From Mucor mucedo (lineage: Eukaryota > Mucoromycota > Mucoromycetes > Mucorales > Mucoraceae): a stretch of 64,000 nt of DNA. The notes under the pieces were generated by a model that did no database searches, was not told the origin of the DNA, and was given only the letters and a program-made list of their open reading frames with translations. The position numbers and the translations under genes were made by a program. Shown here piece after piece: positions 43,949 to 55,265 of the stretch; positions within the stretch are counted from its first letter, which is position 1; every line of letters begins with the position of its first letter. The stretch is from NCBI RefSeq assembly GCF_025094135.1, contig NW_026252315.1, forward strand, positions 124,001 to 188,000, read 5' to 3'.

Positions 43949-44046
43949 TGAAAATCGAAATATCTTACAGATTAAGTGGGTGATTTCGGCTTGAAATAAA
44001 GAAGCTGTTTGAGAATCGAAAACTCTTACAAATTAAGTGAGAGATT
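43949..44046. repeat. Imperfect 36-bp direct repeat
   Basis: GAAAATCGAAATATCTTACA plus ATTAAGTGGG (from 43950) recurs as GAGAATCGAAAACTCTTACA plus ATTAAGTGAG (from 44011), about 61 bp apart. Confidence 0.7.
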
Positions 44047-44349
44047 GACCGGGAGTAAGTGTCATATGTAAAGTTTTTATTGGACATTTAAGTTTATTTG
44101 GGGACCAAAGGCTCATCCGAAAGACCTAAAAATTAGATGGCGTTTGTTCTAACGCGAGAATAAATGTAGTCATCAGCTTCAAAAACCGGTTTAGAAGCTC
44201 CATGGTTGCTTTGCCCATCAAAAATCTGTAGCCTGTTCCCCTCTTGTTTTTTTATTTTTGAAGTGTCATATTTTTATGGATATATAAAGAGATATTCTAT
44301 ATTGAAAAAAAAAAAAAGGAACCCGATATCTTAAGCCAAAGTAAATACT

Positions 44350-44918
44350 CTTGAAATGTAGTAAAGAACACTGTATTGCATCGAAACTGCGAGAACTGAT
44401 TCTGCTGGTAGAAGTGGTTATGTTATTTCTTCTTTCTCAACTTCTTGTGTAAGTTATGATGTTGTGGTGGACAATCTACAAATGATCACTTGCAGCTGCC
44501 CTGACTTCCGCTTTAACAATATCGCATGCAAACACATGTATTTGTTGAAGTGTGATATGTCTTGGTTGTCTGTATTTGAAGGTAAAGATAAATACTATTA
44601 AATTCTTTACGGCTTCATTTTTTTTTCTTACTAACCTTAAATCGAATAGTTTCTTTCGACCCCACTTTTTCAACCATTCCCCAGAGCTCGCCTGATAGCT
44701 CAGCTCTTCTTACTCCAACTGAACAAGCTCCTCTCACCGCTCCAAGCAATTCTTCAATAGATTTTGACACTCTGCTTTCTAACATTCATAAACTTAAACG
44801 CCAGCAATATACTTTGACCGAAACTGAGCTCGAAGAATTAAACAGCTTCAATCACTGGTTTCTCTCTCGTATAAATTCTACAAACATTCTAATTTTACTA
44901 TACAAAGATAACAAATAA
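44350..44918 (+). pseudogene. SWIM zinc-finger protein fragment (5' truncated)
   Basis: Two exons read in frame: about 44350-44581 and 44650-44918, separated by a 68-bp intron (GTAAAG...AATAG). The first encodes GYVISSFSTSCVSYDVVVDN followed by LQMITCSCPDFRFNNIACKHMYLL. The C-x-C...C-x-H spacing (CSC, then ACKH) is a SWIM zinc finger, found in MULE-type transposases and their domesticated relatives. The second exon is Ser/Thr/Pro-rich with a Glu-rich helix and stops at TAA 44916-44918. Upstream there are in-frame stops (TAG TAA near 44358) and no catalytic domain, so this looks like the 3' remnant of a larger gene or transposon. Coding potential of the surviving part is clear; activity is doubtful. 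Confidence 0.65.
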
Positions 44919-45284
44919 TAAACGCGCCCCTTCCCTCTGCCTAAAAATCAAAAGCAAAGCAGCCCTCTACTTTTAAAAACCGCTCCAATGGGTGCTTCGT
45001 GCGTCATTGCTGCCACGTCGATAACAAATAAAAGCTTCAGCAATTAAGAAGTGTTACCATGAAGTGACCAGTATTCAGATAGATATAAAAGAATAATAAA
45101 ACCTTCAGTTCATTGTATAAATAACAATGAATGATATTTATGTATCCTTACTCATACATGATATAACGCGACTTTTTTTTTTTTCCTATCCAACGACTGG
45201 TTCCCAATATGGGTTCAACAAAATTTAAAATGTTGAACACATAAATTTTTTCTTTTTTCTTCTTCTTTACTAACTTCTTATCTA

Positions 45285-48200
45285 ATGCAGCAACCTTCAC
45301 CTGTATCGCAGTCTGCACAAAGGCCTCCCCCAGGACAACAACCCGTCCGCCCTATGGGTTTTAGACCTCAAGGAGTACCAGCTGGTTTCCGTCCTCCCAT
45401 GCAACCTAGACCGGGATTTCAAGCACCTAATGGAGGCACTCCCCCTCCTCATCCGGGGCTTCCTGGTGGCATCCGTCCAGGTTTTGTACCTAATCAAGCT
45501 CGACCTATGATGAGACCCGTAGGTCAGTCACCTATTCAACCACATGCTCGTCCTAGCCTTGGAAGTCCTGTTGTCGCCGCTGCTTCTCCTATTCAACAAC
45601 ACCAGCAACCACAACAAATACACCAACAGCAACAGCAACAACAACAACAACAACAGGAGCCACCAATGTCACCCACAGCACAACACTCCACTGCTGAGCA
45701 TCATAGAAGAAAGAGAATGTATCCTGAACAAATTACAAAGGCATACTCTGGAGACGTGCCCACTTCGCCTGGATACCCTCCTATACAACAACAACAACAA
45801 TATGGCTCACCTGCCATGTCAGCACAGCAACCCGTACAACAGCAGTTTGTTTCTCCCATGGGTACACCCGCTGTCGGATCCCCTTACACTCAACCTCAAC
45901 AACCTTTACAACAACAACAGGCATATGGTCAACAACAACAGCCTGCTTACAACGCGTATAATCAAGATCCTGTTAACCAGATGTCATCTCAATTTGGAAA
46001 CATGAGTGTGGGTGCTCCTCCTGCCACAGTAAGTTATTTATGTACCATGGCTGTGTTTATTTTTTAACTTTTTTTCTTTTCATCTTGCTCAAAAGGTCAC
46101 TCCCGCTGTTCCTTTGTTAGGTGCTCGCCCTCAGATTGCAGACATTGGATATTCTGGACCTGCCATTCGTTTACCACCTAACGTAAATATAGAGATGATG
46201 GGATGACTTGTCATTATATTGGGATGTAGAACCTAACATCTTGTTCCCTTTTTTTTTGTTATTGTAGATTTCAGTAACCGATTCTCCTAATGTTAATTGC
46301 GATCCTTCTTACCAAGCTTCGACCATTAATGCTATCCCCGCAACCGAAGCTTTATTGAAGAAATCAAGATTGCCTTTTGCGCTTGTCTTGGCACCTTATA
46401 GAAGTTTGAAGGAAGGGGATGTGAGTGTTTAAGCTTTAATTGTCAAAATTTGTTTTTATTATGCTAACAAAGAAATTATAATTAGGAACCCGTCCCAGTT
46501 GTAAAAGATAGCGTAATTGCTAGATGTAGACGTTGTAGAACTTATATCAATCCTTTCGTTACATTTGTAGAAGGTGGTCAACGTTGGAAGTGTAATATGT
46601 GTTTCTTGTTGAATGATGTACCCGCAGCATTTGATTATGACAACCAAACACAACAACCTGCCGATCGATGGAAGAGACCCGAATTAAACTATGGTTGTGT
46701 TGAATTCGTTGCACCAACTGAATATATGGTGCGCCCTCCTCAAGCCCCCTCCTTTGTTTTTGTGATTGATGTCTCTTATTCTGCCATTCAATCTGGTATG
46801 TTGGCAACTGCTGCCCGTACTATTCTTGACTCTCTTGATCGTTTGCCCAATTATGAAAGTCGCACTCGTGTCGGTATTATTACTGTTGATTCTGCTATTC
46901 ATTTTTACAACTTGAACCCCAGTTTACCTGAGCCTCAAATGTTGATTGTCTCTGATTTAGATGATATCTACTTGCCCCAACCTAATGATTTATTAGCCAA
47001 TTTAACCGAAAGTATGCAAACTTTGAAAACTTTATTGGAAAAGTTACCCGATATGTTTAAGGACTCCGTTAATGTTAACAACGCTTTGGGTACTGGTCTT
47101 CAAGCTGCATTCAAGATGTTATCTCCTGTCGGTGGTAAAATTATTTGCTTGCAATCCACTTTACCCAACACAGGTACCGGTACTTTGAAACCCCGTGAAG
47201 ATGTTAAACTTCTCGGTACATCTAAGGAATCCACTCTTCTTACCGCTGCTTCTCCCTTCTACAAGTCTTTTGCTGTGGACTGCTCCCGTTCTCAAGTTGC
47301 TTGTGACATGATCATCTTTGGTGGTCAGTATTCTGACGTTGCTTCCCTTAGTTGTGTTCCCCATTATACTGGTGGTCAAACATACTACTACCCTGGATTC
47401 AATGCTAGTCGTACCGAAGATGCTCTCAAGTTTGCCCACGAGTTCTCTGAATTATTAGCTGAACAAATTGGTTTAGAAGCTGTTATCCGTATCCGTGCTT
47501 CTCGTGGTTTGCGTATGAGTGCTTTCCATGGTAACTTCTTCATCCGTTCCTCTGATCTTTTGGCTCTTCCTAATGTGCCTCGTGACCAAAACTATGTCGT
47601 TGAGGTTACTATGGAGGATGATCTTAAGGTTCCTACTGTTTGTTTCCAAACTGCTTTATTACACACCTCTTGTACCGGTGAAAGACGTATCCGTGTTATC
47701 ACTATGTGCTTGCCTGTCAGTAATTCTATTTCTGAATTATATGCCAGCGCTAATCAACAAGCTATTACAGCATATCTCGGAGTCAAAGGTAGAGTTTAAT
47801 GGGATTGGCATTAGGGTTAGAAAACTAACACTTATATTTCTATTTTTTTTTTAAAAAAAAAGCCGTTGAACGTGCTCTTACTTCGAAGCTCGATGATGCT
47901 CGTGATGCCATCGTCAACAAGATCGTTGACATTTTGGGCGTTTATAAGACTCACGTTTTAGGATCAGGTCAAGGATCCACACCTCAATTGACAGCTCCTG
48001 ACAATCTCAAACTTCTCCCATTGTTTGCTCTTGGTTTGATCAAGCACGATGGTTTGCGTCAAAGCTCTCAAATCCCTACCGATATGAGATCCAATGCTAT
48101 GAACATGTTAAACACCATGCCTTTACAACTTTTGATTCCCTATCTTTACGCCAATCTTTATTCTTTACATAATATGCCAGCTGATGCTGGAGAAATCACT

Positions 48201-48680
48201 GAAAATGGTGTTGTATTCCCTCCTGCTTTGAATTTAACTGCCGAGAACTTGGAAGTTCATGGATGTTACCTTTTAGAAAATGGACAAAATATTTACTTGT
48301 GGGTTGGACGTAATGTTGTTCCTCAACTTTGTGCTGATCTTTTCGATGTCAAGTCTTATGAAGGATTAAAGGGTGGCAAGGTCACTTTGCCTATTCTCGA
48401 AACTCCCCTTAATAGAAAGGTCAATACATTAATCGGCAAACTGAGGGAGATGCGTCGTGGTAATTACTACCCTACACTTTATTTAGTTAAGGAAGATGGC
48501 GATCCTTATCTCAGATTATGGTTCTTGGCTCATTTGATTGAAGATCGCACAGATAACATTATGAGTTATCAACAATTTTTACAACATATTAAGGATAGAG
48601 TAAGTTTATATCTATGATTACTTTATATTACTGAGGCTAATTGCTGTATACGTTTATAGGTCGGTTCAGCATCATTCTAA
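45285..48680 (+). CDS. SEC24: COPII coat cargo-adaptor subunit Sec24
   Basis: Binds cargo and Sec23 in COPII vesicles budding from the ER. Six exons (45285-46028, 46096-46182, 46268-46420, 46486-47788, 47863-48599, 48660-48680) give 1014 residues, of normal length. The first 250 residues are Pro/Gln/Gly-rich with a CAG/CAA-encoded poly-Gln run near 45620-45655. Then comes the zinc finger (ARCRRCRTYINPF...WKCNMC), the trunk/vWA-like domain (FVFVIDVSYSAIQSGML), beta-sandwich, helical domain and the gelsolin-like C-terminus (CYLLENGQNIYLWVGRNVVP). The last exon encodes only VGSASF. It converges on the cyclo-ligase gene, leaving 148 bp between stops. Which fungal Sec24 paralogue it is (Sec24, Sfb2 or Lst1) is not decided. 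Confidence 0.95.
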
Positions 48681-48828
48681 AAAAAAAAACTTAAAAAAAC
48701 TACGAACAAAAAATGGAAGGGGAAATAAAAGAGAAATTCATTTTTATTATTTCCTTTCATAATTATTATATCTTCTTTTGGCCTATTTTTTCTTATTCTT
48801 TTTCCCTAAAAATATTAATAAAACATTC

Positions 48829-49742
48829 TTAAAATATTTCGGTAGGTGTCAATACACAATCTAACGTTTGGTCAGTATCCTCGAGAGGAATCGTCCCTAT
48901 ATCGATTATCTGTTCATTCAAAGAAAGTGCAACTAGTCAAACATGTTAATCCTATTATTCAAGTTCATTTGCATATTGAGCATAGTACCTGTTTTAGGAG
49001 GTTTGGTCCCATGTTCATCAGCCCATGCTTTACATTTTCGGATATATCTATCATAGTATCTGTTTCGACGAATGGAAAGTTAGTTTTGTCTTAGTCCTAA
49101 TAAGTATGATTGCATTACCCTTTTCCATGCCCGATTCTATTATTGTTTTTGTCAAAGGCAACCCCAGGTACCAGTATCAAATCTAATCCAGGTCCATCAT
49201 TGCTGAGCGCTATCGTATGCATATGAATATATCGTTAATATAACAGTATGCATAATTGAGTTACCGTTCTCCCTGACTTGGTCCAAAGGTGGTTCTGGGA
49301 TATTCCATTTATTAATAGGAAGTGATTCAAAATCATCGATACTAGTAATCTTTAGCATATCCATATTATTTTTTGTGCAGCGTGGAATAAAACAATTTTT
49401 GTCTGATGAAGATTTTTTTTTTTTCTTTTTAGTAAATACGTGAGTCATATGTTGTTATACACATACCAGAATTAAGCAACTGATAGATAATTTTGCTGGT
49501 CATGATTTCGCAGGTAGGCATGCTTATGTAAATACTGATATTTTTACTAGACTTGTATTCTTCGAGTTGTTGCAACTTCTCAAACAGTTGATCAGCTATT
49601 TTAAAAATTAATTATGGAATGTTCAAGTTTCTGAATTGCTTGACATACATTGCTTTGCCAATTCTGCAGAGGTTAATTTCTCCAAGCGAGAAGCCATGTC
49701 TTTACGTAATTGTCTTTTCAAAGATACTACAGCCGTGTTCAT
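48829..49742 (-). CDS. FAU1: 5-formyltetrahydrofolate cyclo-ligase (MTHFS)
   Basis: Converts 5-formyl-THF plus ATP to 5,10-methenyl-THF in one-carbon metabolism. It is assembled from six small exons (for example 49649-49742, 49467-49595, then pieces down to TAA 48829-48831), about 210 residues in all, the family's length. Evidence: MNTAVVSLKRQLRKDMASRL at the N-terminus; NCFIPRCTKNNMDMLKI; the substrate/ATP motif SLPINKWNIPEP; LDLILVPGVAFDKNNNRIGH followed, across an intron, by GKGYYDRYI, the P-loop-like signature; and the C-terminal CVLTPTEIF. No single uninterrupted frame shows the domain; it appears only after splicing. Its start is 160 bp from the divergent methyltransferase start, so the two likely share a promoter. 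Confidence 0.9.
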
Positions 49743-49902
49743 AATGTGAATGAGGTACCGGAATAACGCTAAATTCTGTACAAAGCGTTTTGTAAGAATT
49801 TAAACCGCGTTTAAGGAATTGCGCCATCTCCGCAGTAAAACAATCATTTACATCTATTCTCTTTCCTTCCTTCTTTACCTCTCTTAGATACGAAAAAAGA
49901 AA

Positions 49903-50619
49903 ATGAATGAATACGATAATCCCGAGTTTTTTGAAAAGTATAGCCAAATGGCTCGTTCCAAATTTGGTCTTAGTAAAGCTGGTGAATGGCATGAATTAAA
50001 AAAAATGTTGCCGGATTTCAATGACAAAAGGGTTTTAGATATGGGATGTGGTTATGGGTGGCATTGTATTTATGCTGCAGAACATGGTGCAGCCAGTGTA
50101 CTCGGTGTTGACTCCTCGGTAAAAATGGTCTCAGAAGCTAGGTCAAGAACCGATTCACCTATTATAAAGTATACAGTCGAACGCATAGAAGAAATTGATT
50201 ATCCCATCGGTTCATTTGATGTTGTCATAAGCTCTTTGGCTTTTCATTACGTAGCTAGTTTTGATGATATCGTCTTGAAGGTGAAGAAGCTTTTGGATGG
50301 TGGTGGAGATTTTGTATTCTCAGTAGAAAATCCTATTTTTACATCTTATGGCACAGGTGATTGGTATTATAATGAAAAGGGCGAACCTTTACATTGGCCC
50401 GTGGATAACTATTTCTCAGAGGGAATAAGAAAAGCTAATTTCTTGGGGACAGATGTGTTCAAGTATCATAAGACAATGAGCACTTATATCAATACTCTCA
50501 TCAAGTATGGATTTACGATTACTCAAGTCACCGAACCCCTTCCTCAAGACGACATGATTCAACATATGCCTAATGAACTCCGAAGACCAATGATGCTGCT
50601 AATTTCTGCCAAGATATAA
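49903..50619 (+). CDS. Class I SAM-dependent methyltransferase, bacterial-type
   Basis: An intronless frame of 238 residues. SAM-binding motif I is VLDMGCGYGWHCIYAAEHGA with the acidic post-I residue in VLGVDSSVKM; motif IV-like FDVVISSLAFHYV and the post-motif LLDGGGDFVFSVENP are typical of UbiE/Methyltransf_11-type enzymes. The substrate is unknown. The segment YDNPEFFEKYSQMARSKFGL and WYYNEKGEPLHWPVDNYF closely resemble, as I recall them, small methyltransferases of Firmicutes. In a genome where nearly all neighbours carry introns, this makes horizontal transfer plausible, though codon use looks adapted to the host. It is divergent from the cyclo-ligase gene. Confidence 0.88.
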   Translation: MNEYDNPEFFEKYSQMARSKFGLSKAGEWHELKKMLPDFNDKRVLDMGCGYGWHCIYAAEHGAASVLGVDSSVKMVSEARSRTDSPIIKYTVERIEEIDYPIGSFDVVISSLAFHYVASFDDIVLKVKKLLDGGGDFVFSVENPIFTSYGTGDWYYNEKGEPLHWPVDNYFSEGIRKANFLGTDVFKYHKTMSTYINTLIKYGFTITQVTEPLPQDDMIQHMPNELRRPMMLLISAKI

Positions 50620-51111
50620 TACAGCGACATGTAGATGTATGAATTGGCAATAGATAACTAATTTTAAATTTTTATGTATACAAGTTCGTGTCACCGACGA
50701 ACGATTAATTAAATATACTATTTTTCTGTTGCATAAAAACATTAAGGCTGATTGAATTAATGAATTATTGGCCTGGGTAGTAGTAAGTTTACAAATCGAT
50801 GTTTTAACTTTATAGTAATGCAAATCTAATAAAGTGAAGCGCATGGGATTAAAATAACTTGTTTTGGCTGCTTATAGAACATGTCATATTTATCATAAAA
50901 CCATAACTAAAATTTGAAGTGAGAGAGCATAACAAAACTCTTATATCTAGTTAGAAACTTTTATAAAGTATTCAAACTGATGCAGAAAGAAGTGTTACAA
51001 AAAATTCAAATGACGTAGACTGCGAAATTGAAATTCCGGGCACATTTTGTAATCCTCATAGAAGTAAAAAATGCTTTTGCTTTTTCCTATTATTCACACA
51101 GCAAACACACC
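50620..51111. other. Intergenic, promoter DNA only
   Basis: 490 bp of AT-rich sequence between the methyltransferase stop and the ARPC2 start. I see no gene, repeat or RNA signal. Confidence 0.6.
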
Positions 51112-52326
51112 ATGATTTTGTTAGATTACCACAACGTCATCATCAAGAACACTTTAGATGCCAGACTCAAAGGGTAAGTTCCTGAAGATAAACAACATTT
51201 CCATCCCTTCTAACAGAAATATGATAGCGAGAAGGTCGAGCCCGTTGATATGACTGTAGCTGATTTCGATGGTGTTACATATCATATTAGCACACCAGAG
51301 TCCAACAATGTCATTCACATCTCTCTTGGCTGGGCTTGTGCTGCTGAACTCTTTGGTCATGGTGCCAAAGAAGTTTTACAACGCGAGTATGGCACCTTAC
51401 TTTTAGATTCGCCTGAACAAGGTTATGATGTCACTCTTGCCATTGATTTGGAACAATTGCCTGCAGATGCTGGTAAAATGACGAATAGCGCTTATAGATT
51501 ATTGGCTAATGCTTTATATATTCAGAGGCTAAGGATGAGCTTGTGCGCAAAGTTTCTCTTTTAAAGCGTAATTTGTTGGCTGCTCCTTTTGAAATAGCGT
51601 TCCAAGAACAGGAACAATGCGAAAAGGAACAAAAAACTGAAATCAAATCAGAGTTGATGGCCGTTCATTATCGTCAAGAAGAAGCCATCTATGTCAAATC
51701 CAACTTTGATCGTATTACAGTTATCTTCAGTACAACTTTTAAGGATGAGACGGACAAGATTTTCGGAAAAGTATTTTTGCAGGTAATATAAATATTCTGT
51801 GTGCATGTGCGTGTGTGTATATATATGCCGGAGAGGCTTATATAAACTATTAGGAATTTGTTGATGCTCGTCGTCGTGTACCTGCTTTACAAAATGCCCC
51901 TCAAGTCTTGTATTCTATCCGTGAACCTCCATTGGAACTTCGCCATTTAAATTTGAAGGACAGCGACGATGTCAGTTATGTTACATTTGGTAAGTGACAA
52001 TAGGAATGAAAAAGAAACAGATATCAACCCCAATCAATAGTCTTATTCCCTAACCATTTCACTACTGGTGATGTGCGTGAGGAAACTATTTCTCGTATTC
52101 AAATTTTCCGTGATTATCTTCATTATCACATTAAATGTTCAAAGGCATATATGCACACACGTATGAGAGCTCGTGTTCGTGATTTCTTGAAGGTCTTAAA
52201 CAGAGCTAAACCAGAGATTACAAACGCTGAAAGGAAGACAGCAAGGTAAGTTAATTATCAACATACTTTGATCAATGTGCATTAACCTGTCATTTTTATA
52301 GTGGAAGAACTTTCCGTAGATCTTAA
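51112..52326 (+). CDS. ARC35: Arp2/3 complex subunit 2 (p34-Arc, ARPC2)
   Basis: A core subunit of the actin-nucleating Arp2/3 complex, acting at endocytic actin patches. Six exons (51112-51173, 51228-51472, 51526-51782, 51854-51989, 52041-52245, 52302-52326) give 309 residues, the usual size. The start MILLDYHNVIIKNTLDARLK is the canonical N-terminus. Then follow PVDMTVADFDGVTYHIS, WACAAELFGHGAKEVLQREY, the ERAELDELVRKV-type helix spanning an intron, the REPPLELR segment, LFPNHFTTGDVREETISRIQ and the C-terminal helix MHTRMRARVRDFLKVLNRAK that packs against Arp2 and Arp3. Confidence 0.95.
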
Positions 52327-52456
52327 AAGCTCTATTTTTTTTTTTTTACATAAAGTTTTCATTTATATTGTAGTGATATTTTTAAGCACCGGGTAGAATT
52401 AAAAAAAAAAAAGTCCCCTTGTTTAAACATTTCTTTTCTTCTCCAACACTATAAAA

Positions 52457-53036
52457 ATGTCTGTAAAAAACCTTTTAAAACCAAAGCAAATCACCTTGGC
52501 GCTTTTGAAACCAGACATTTGTGCTAATGCAGCATTACCACCAAAGATCAGAAAGGCCATTTTAAACAAAGATTTAGAGATTCTTGAGGAACGTAATGTA
52601 CTTTGGACCGAAAAGGAAGCAGGACAATTTTATGCAGAACATGAAGGCAAATTTTTCTACCATCGATTATGTGGATATATGACAAGCGGACCCTTTAAAG
52701 CCTTGATTTTGTCTTCTCCCAATGCTATTAAAGATTGGCGTGCACTTATTGGTCCTACACATCCTGTTCGGTAAGAAAAGAAGCAAAAAAGTATATATGG
52801 GATGCTAATGTACCCACTACTAAAGCGCACGGATCAACCAGCCAGAGACATTGAGAGCACTATATGGACTGACCGATACAAGAAATTCATTTCACGGATC
52901 AGGTAATCCATCAAATCTAATGTAAACGGGTTTCCCTTTTATTAAAAAAAAAAACGTCTATTCAGATTCAGATACATCAGCCAAGCAAGAAATTGAGTTC
53001 TTTTTCCCAGGTTATTTTAAACCTTGTCAATCTTAA
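52457..53036 (+). CDS. NME6: Nucleoside diphosphate kinase, NME6-like
   Basis: Three exons (52457-52770, 52826-52902, 52966-53036) encode 153 residues. The NDK fold is visible from QITLALLKPDICANAALPPK to FFYHRLCGYMTSGPFKALIL, and the active-site block NSFHGSDSDTSAKQEIEFFF retains the catalytic His and the Glu that supports it. ALPPKIRKAIL and DWRALIGPTHPVRARINQP (with the inserted loop) fit the NME6 branch, which in animals is mitochondrial and monomeric. No clear presequence is seen. Its stop codon (53034-53036) overlaps the stop of CFAP20 on the other strand. Confidence 0.9.
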
Positions 53037-53823
53037 TCCAAGATGTTAATAACTATTACAGAGCTAAAACCGTAATAAACACTTACCGGTAAAAATAATT
53101 TGAATTCGGCAGGTAACTCATCTTCACTATACAATCTGTCTGTAAAATAAACTCTACGTATTCTGCAATTCGCATGAACAGTAACACGACACGTTTCACT
53201 GTAATTTGTACCATATCCTCTCTTAACATAGTCAGCCAGATTAAGCACAATTTGATTCCATCCTGAATCCAGTCGCATTGGCATTGTAGTGATATAAGGT
53301 TTAACTCGTGTGGTCATCTAGAAGCAAACTGTCAAATGACAATAGTAACACTATCTGCCTCGATTTACATACCTGATAATTCGATGCTCTAAACCTTTTC
53401 TTTTCGTTCTTATCATCCAGAACTTCCACTTCAAAAGAAAAATACTTGTTTAAATTCTTCACTATTAACACCAAAAAAGGAAGTTTTATACCAAGCGTGC
53501 GGTTCGCTTGCGCTGGACAGGTTATATATGTATTTGAAAGATTAGTCGAAACAAGTTCAATGACAGTAGAACTTATAAGATCGTCAGCTACTGTTTCTAC
53601 ATGAGCTTCGCCTTCCTCCTGATCGGGTACATGACTAGCCCAAAGCTGTAAAGGTTCATTTCTAAGGCATTTTTAGATTGACCATTTTTTTTTTTTCACG
53701 CACTCTTCTCTTTACCCTAGACTGTATAAAATAGAAAGGAAACCTGACTGGGCATCGTTGGTAATCAAGTTGAACATGCACTAATCATTTTGTTTCAATT
53801 ACCTGAAATGTATTTTTAAACAT
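53033..53823 (-). CDS. CFAP20: CFAP20 (DUF667/GTL3) family protein
   Basis: Four exons (53803-53823, 53716-53747, 53373-53661, 53033-53317) give 208 residues. The protein follows animal CFAP20 nearly end to end: MFKNTFQSGFLSILYSLG, then LQLWASHV, STNLSNTYITCP, LGIKLPFLVLIVKNLNKYFS, RFRASNYQ, TTRVKPYITTMPMRLDSGWN, YGTNYSETCRVTVHANCRIR and RVYFTDRLYSEDELPAEFKL. In ciliated organisms it is an inner-junction protein of the axoneme; in vertebrates a nuclear role in transcription has also been reported. The present tail (SVYYGFSSVIVINILD) replaces the usual short end and may come from read-through of a missed last intron. Confidence 0.93.
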
Positions 53824-54739
53824 TATCAAGAAGAAGAAGAATGATCGTTAAAACATTTGGGCCTGACTTTAAATCAGTAAATTTAACTTTCTGGCAAAAT
53901 CTCGCCTTCTGTCAAACCATCTTCCATATACTTTGTCATATGAAAAGAATAAAGAAGTTCAGTCATTTGTTCAGTTCAAGCTGTCCAAGTTTTTATTACC
54001 TGGCTAAACATACTCTCTGTACACTCACTCATCGAAAGAGCACCATTTTGTTTCCTGCTCCCGAATATGACCTATGTGAATATTATTTATCCACATTCAT
54101 ACAGCTACTTCGATACATGACAACACACATCTTCAGAAATAAGTTATAGATGCAGAATTTAAGCTATATTTTTAACTATTATTAACTGTTCATTTGGCCA
54201 GATAGTGGAAGCCATACTTTGTACGATTTGACCCAGCCATAGCAACCATATCTTCAACTCGATTCCTATCTACGCTGAAAAAAACTCGCCGTCAAATTGA
54301 GTAGAAGTTTTTGGAACTTATGCTTCTCTTCCAAAATTAACCTCATTATGTACAACGTTTAAAAGAAATGAGAAGGAGAGATGTTCATAACTCTCTCACA
54401 ACCTTATTATGGTCGTTTCAGCCGTATTCATAGGCCGTTGATTCTAAACAAAGATAATGTCATGTTTATCAGTTTTTACAGCACGACAAAAGGGTATGTT
54501 CACAATAAATCTTATTCAGAGGCAGAATCCTGCACTCAGAAAGTTGTGGAGTCAATGAGACTATCTTCTCCTTCACATGAAATACCGGACGTTTACATTA
54601 AGACAAATATCAAAAGAAGCATTGAGGTTTTTATTATTATAAAAAGGTGGGGACTCGCTAGTCGGTTTCAGTAAATAAAACTGGCCAAATGCAACTGCAA
54701 GGAAGTCAGTCTTCTTGTGCACTCGCCCGCTTTTTGTTT

Positions 54740-55265
54740 TTAAGTCTCGATAGTTCTCAAAAGAAACTCTTGTAAATTACTACAAAGAAGTCGAGACACC
54801 GTGTTTTCAATTTGTGATCTTTCCACCCTTTAAAACTTTAATTAATCCCAAACTAATGATCGACTAACCCGACGAGGAACCCGTTTCTTCCAAACTCAGG
54901 AGTGTGCGACCGGCAAGTGGAGTTGCTTTGAATCAACAAGGCAACTCCCACTCTTAAGCTAGGGTGCTCGAAATATGCTCTTTACGGTAAAAGTGAGGTT
55001 GAATTCACCTTCAACAGCTCATAAAGTATCCCCAGACCGTTAGCTACATATACCGAATGGAGGCGGTGATGTTACCCATAATTAATCGTCAGCGTCCAGT
55101 ATCCCAGCAAAAGTTGGGAAACCTGGAATTTTCGGAAGTCACCCCTATTGGCACATGATAACAAGATACCTGAACGAAGCGATCACCATAGAGGGCAAGT
55201 GGATCCGTGTAACTTCAAGTGCAATCACTAAGAATTTACTCCCAATGAAGACTTTTGGCATGAAC
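54740..55265. other. GC-richer, hairpin-rich island of unknown nature
   Basis: Base composition is visibly more balanced than the flanks and stops are dense in all frames. Several stem-loops are evident: GTCTCGA (54744) with TCGAGAC (54791); GGAGTTGC (54919) with GCAACTCC (about 54941); GTTGAA with TTCAAC near 54998-55013; CCCAGC-AAAA-GTTGGG near 55104. It ends near a purine tract (AAGAAGAGAAGAAG). It may be an untranslated end of a retroelement, a decayed repeat, or a structured RNA. I see no tRNA or rRNA. Confidence 0.4.

Larger units (their letters stand above)
41994..44344. other. Intergenic with MITE and short repeats, no supported gene
   Basis: The region contains the DBP3 3' end (A-runs to about 42185), an 18-bp direct repeat, a perfect CRE-like TGACGTCA near 42432, the second MITE copy and an imperfect 36-bp repeat. 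A 90-codon frame at 43556-43828 (+) has no recognised motif; I do not call it. Confidence 0.6.

Noticed and set aside
53841..54149. 102-codon + strand frame
   Set aside because: Overlaps the CFAP20 promoter region, with no domain and AT-driven composition.
54850..54900. Hammerhead-ribozyme-like CCGACGAGGAAC
   Set aside because: The conserved CUGANGA core is not matched and the required three stems cannot be drawn.
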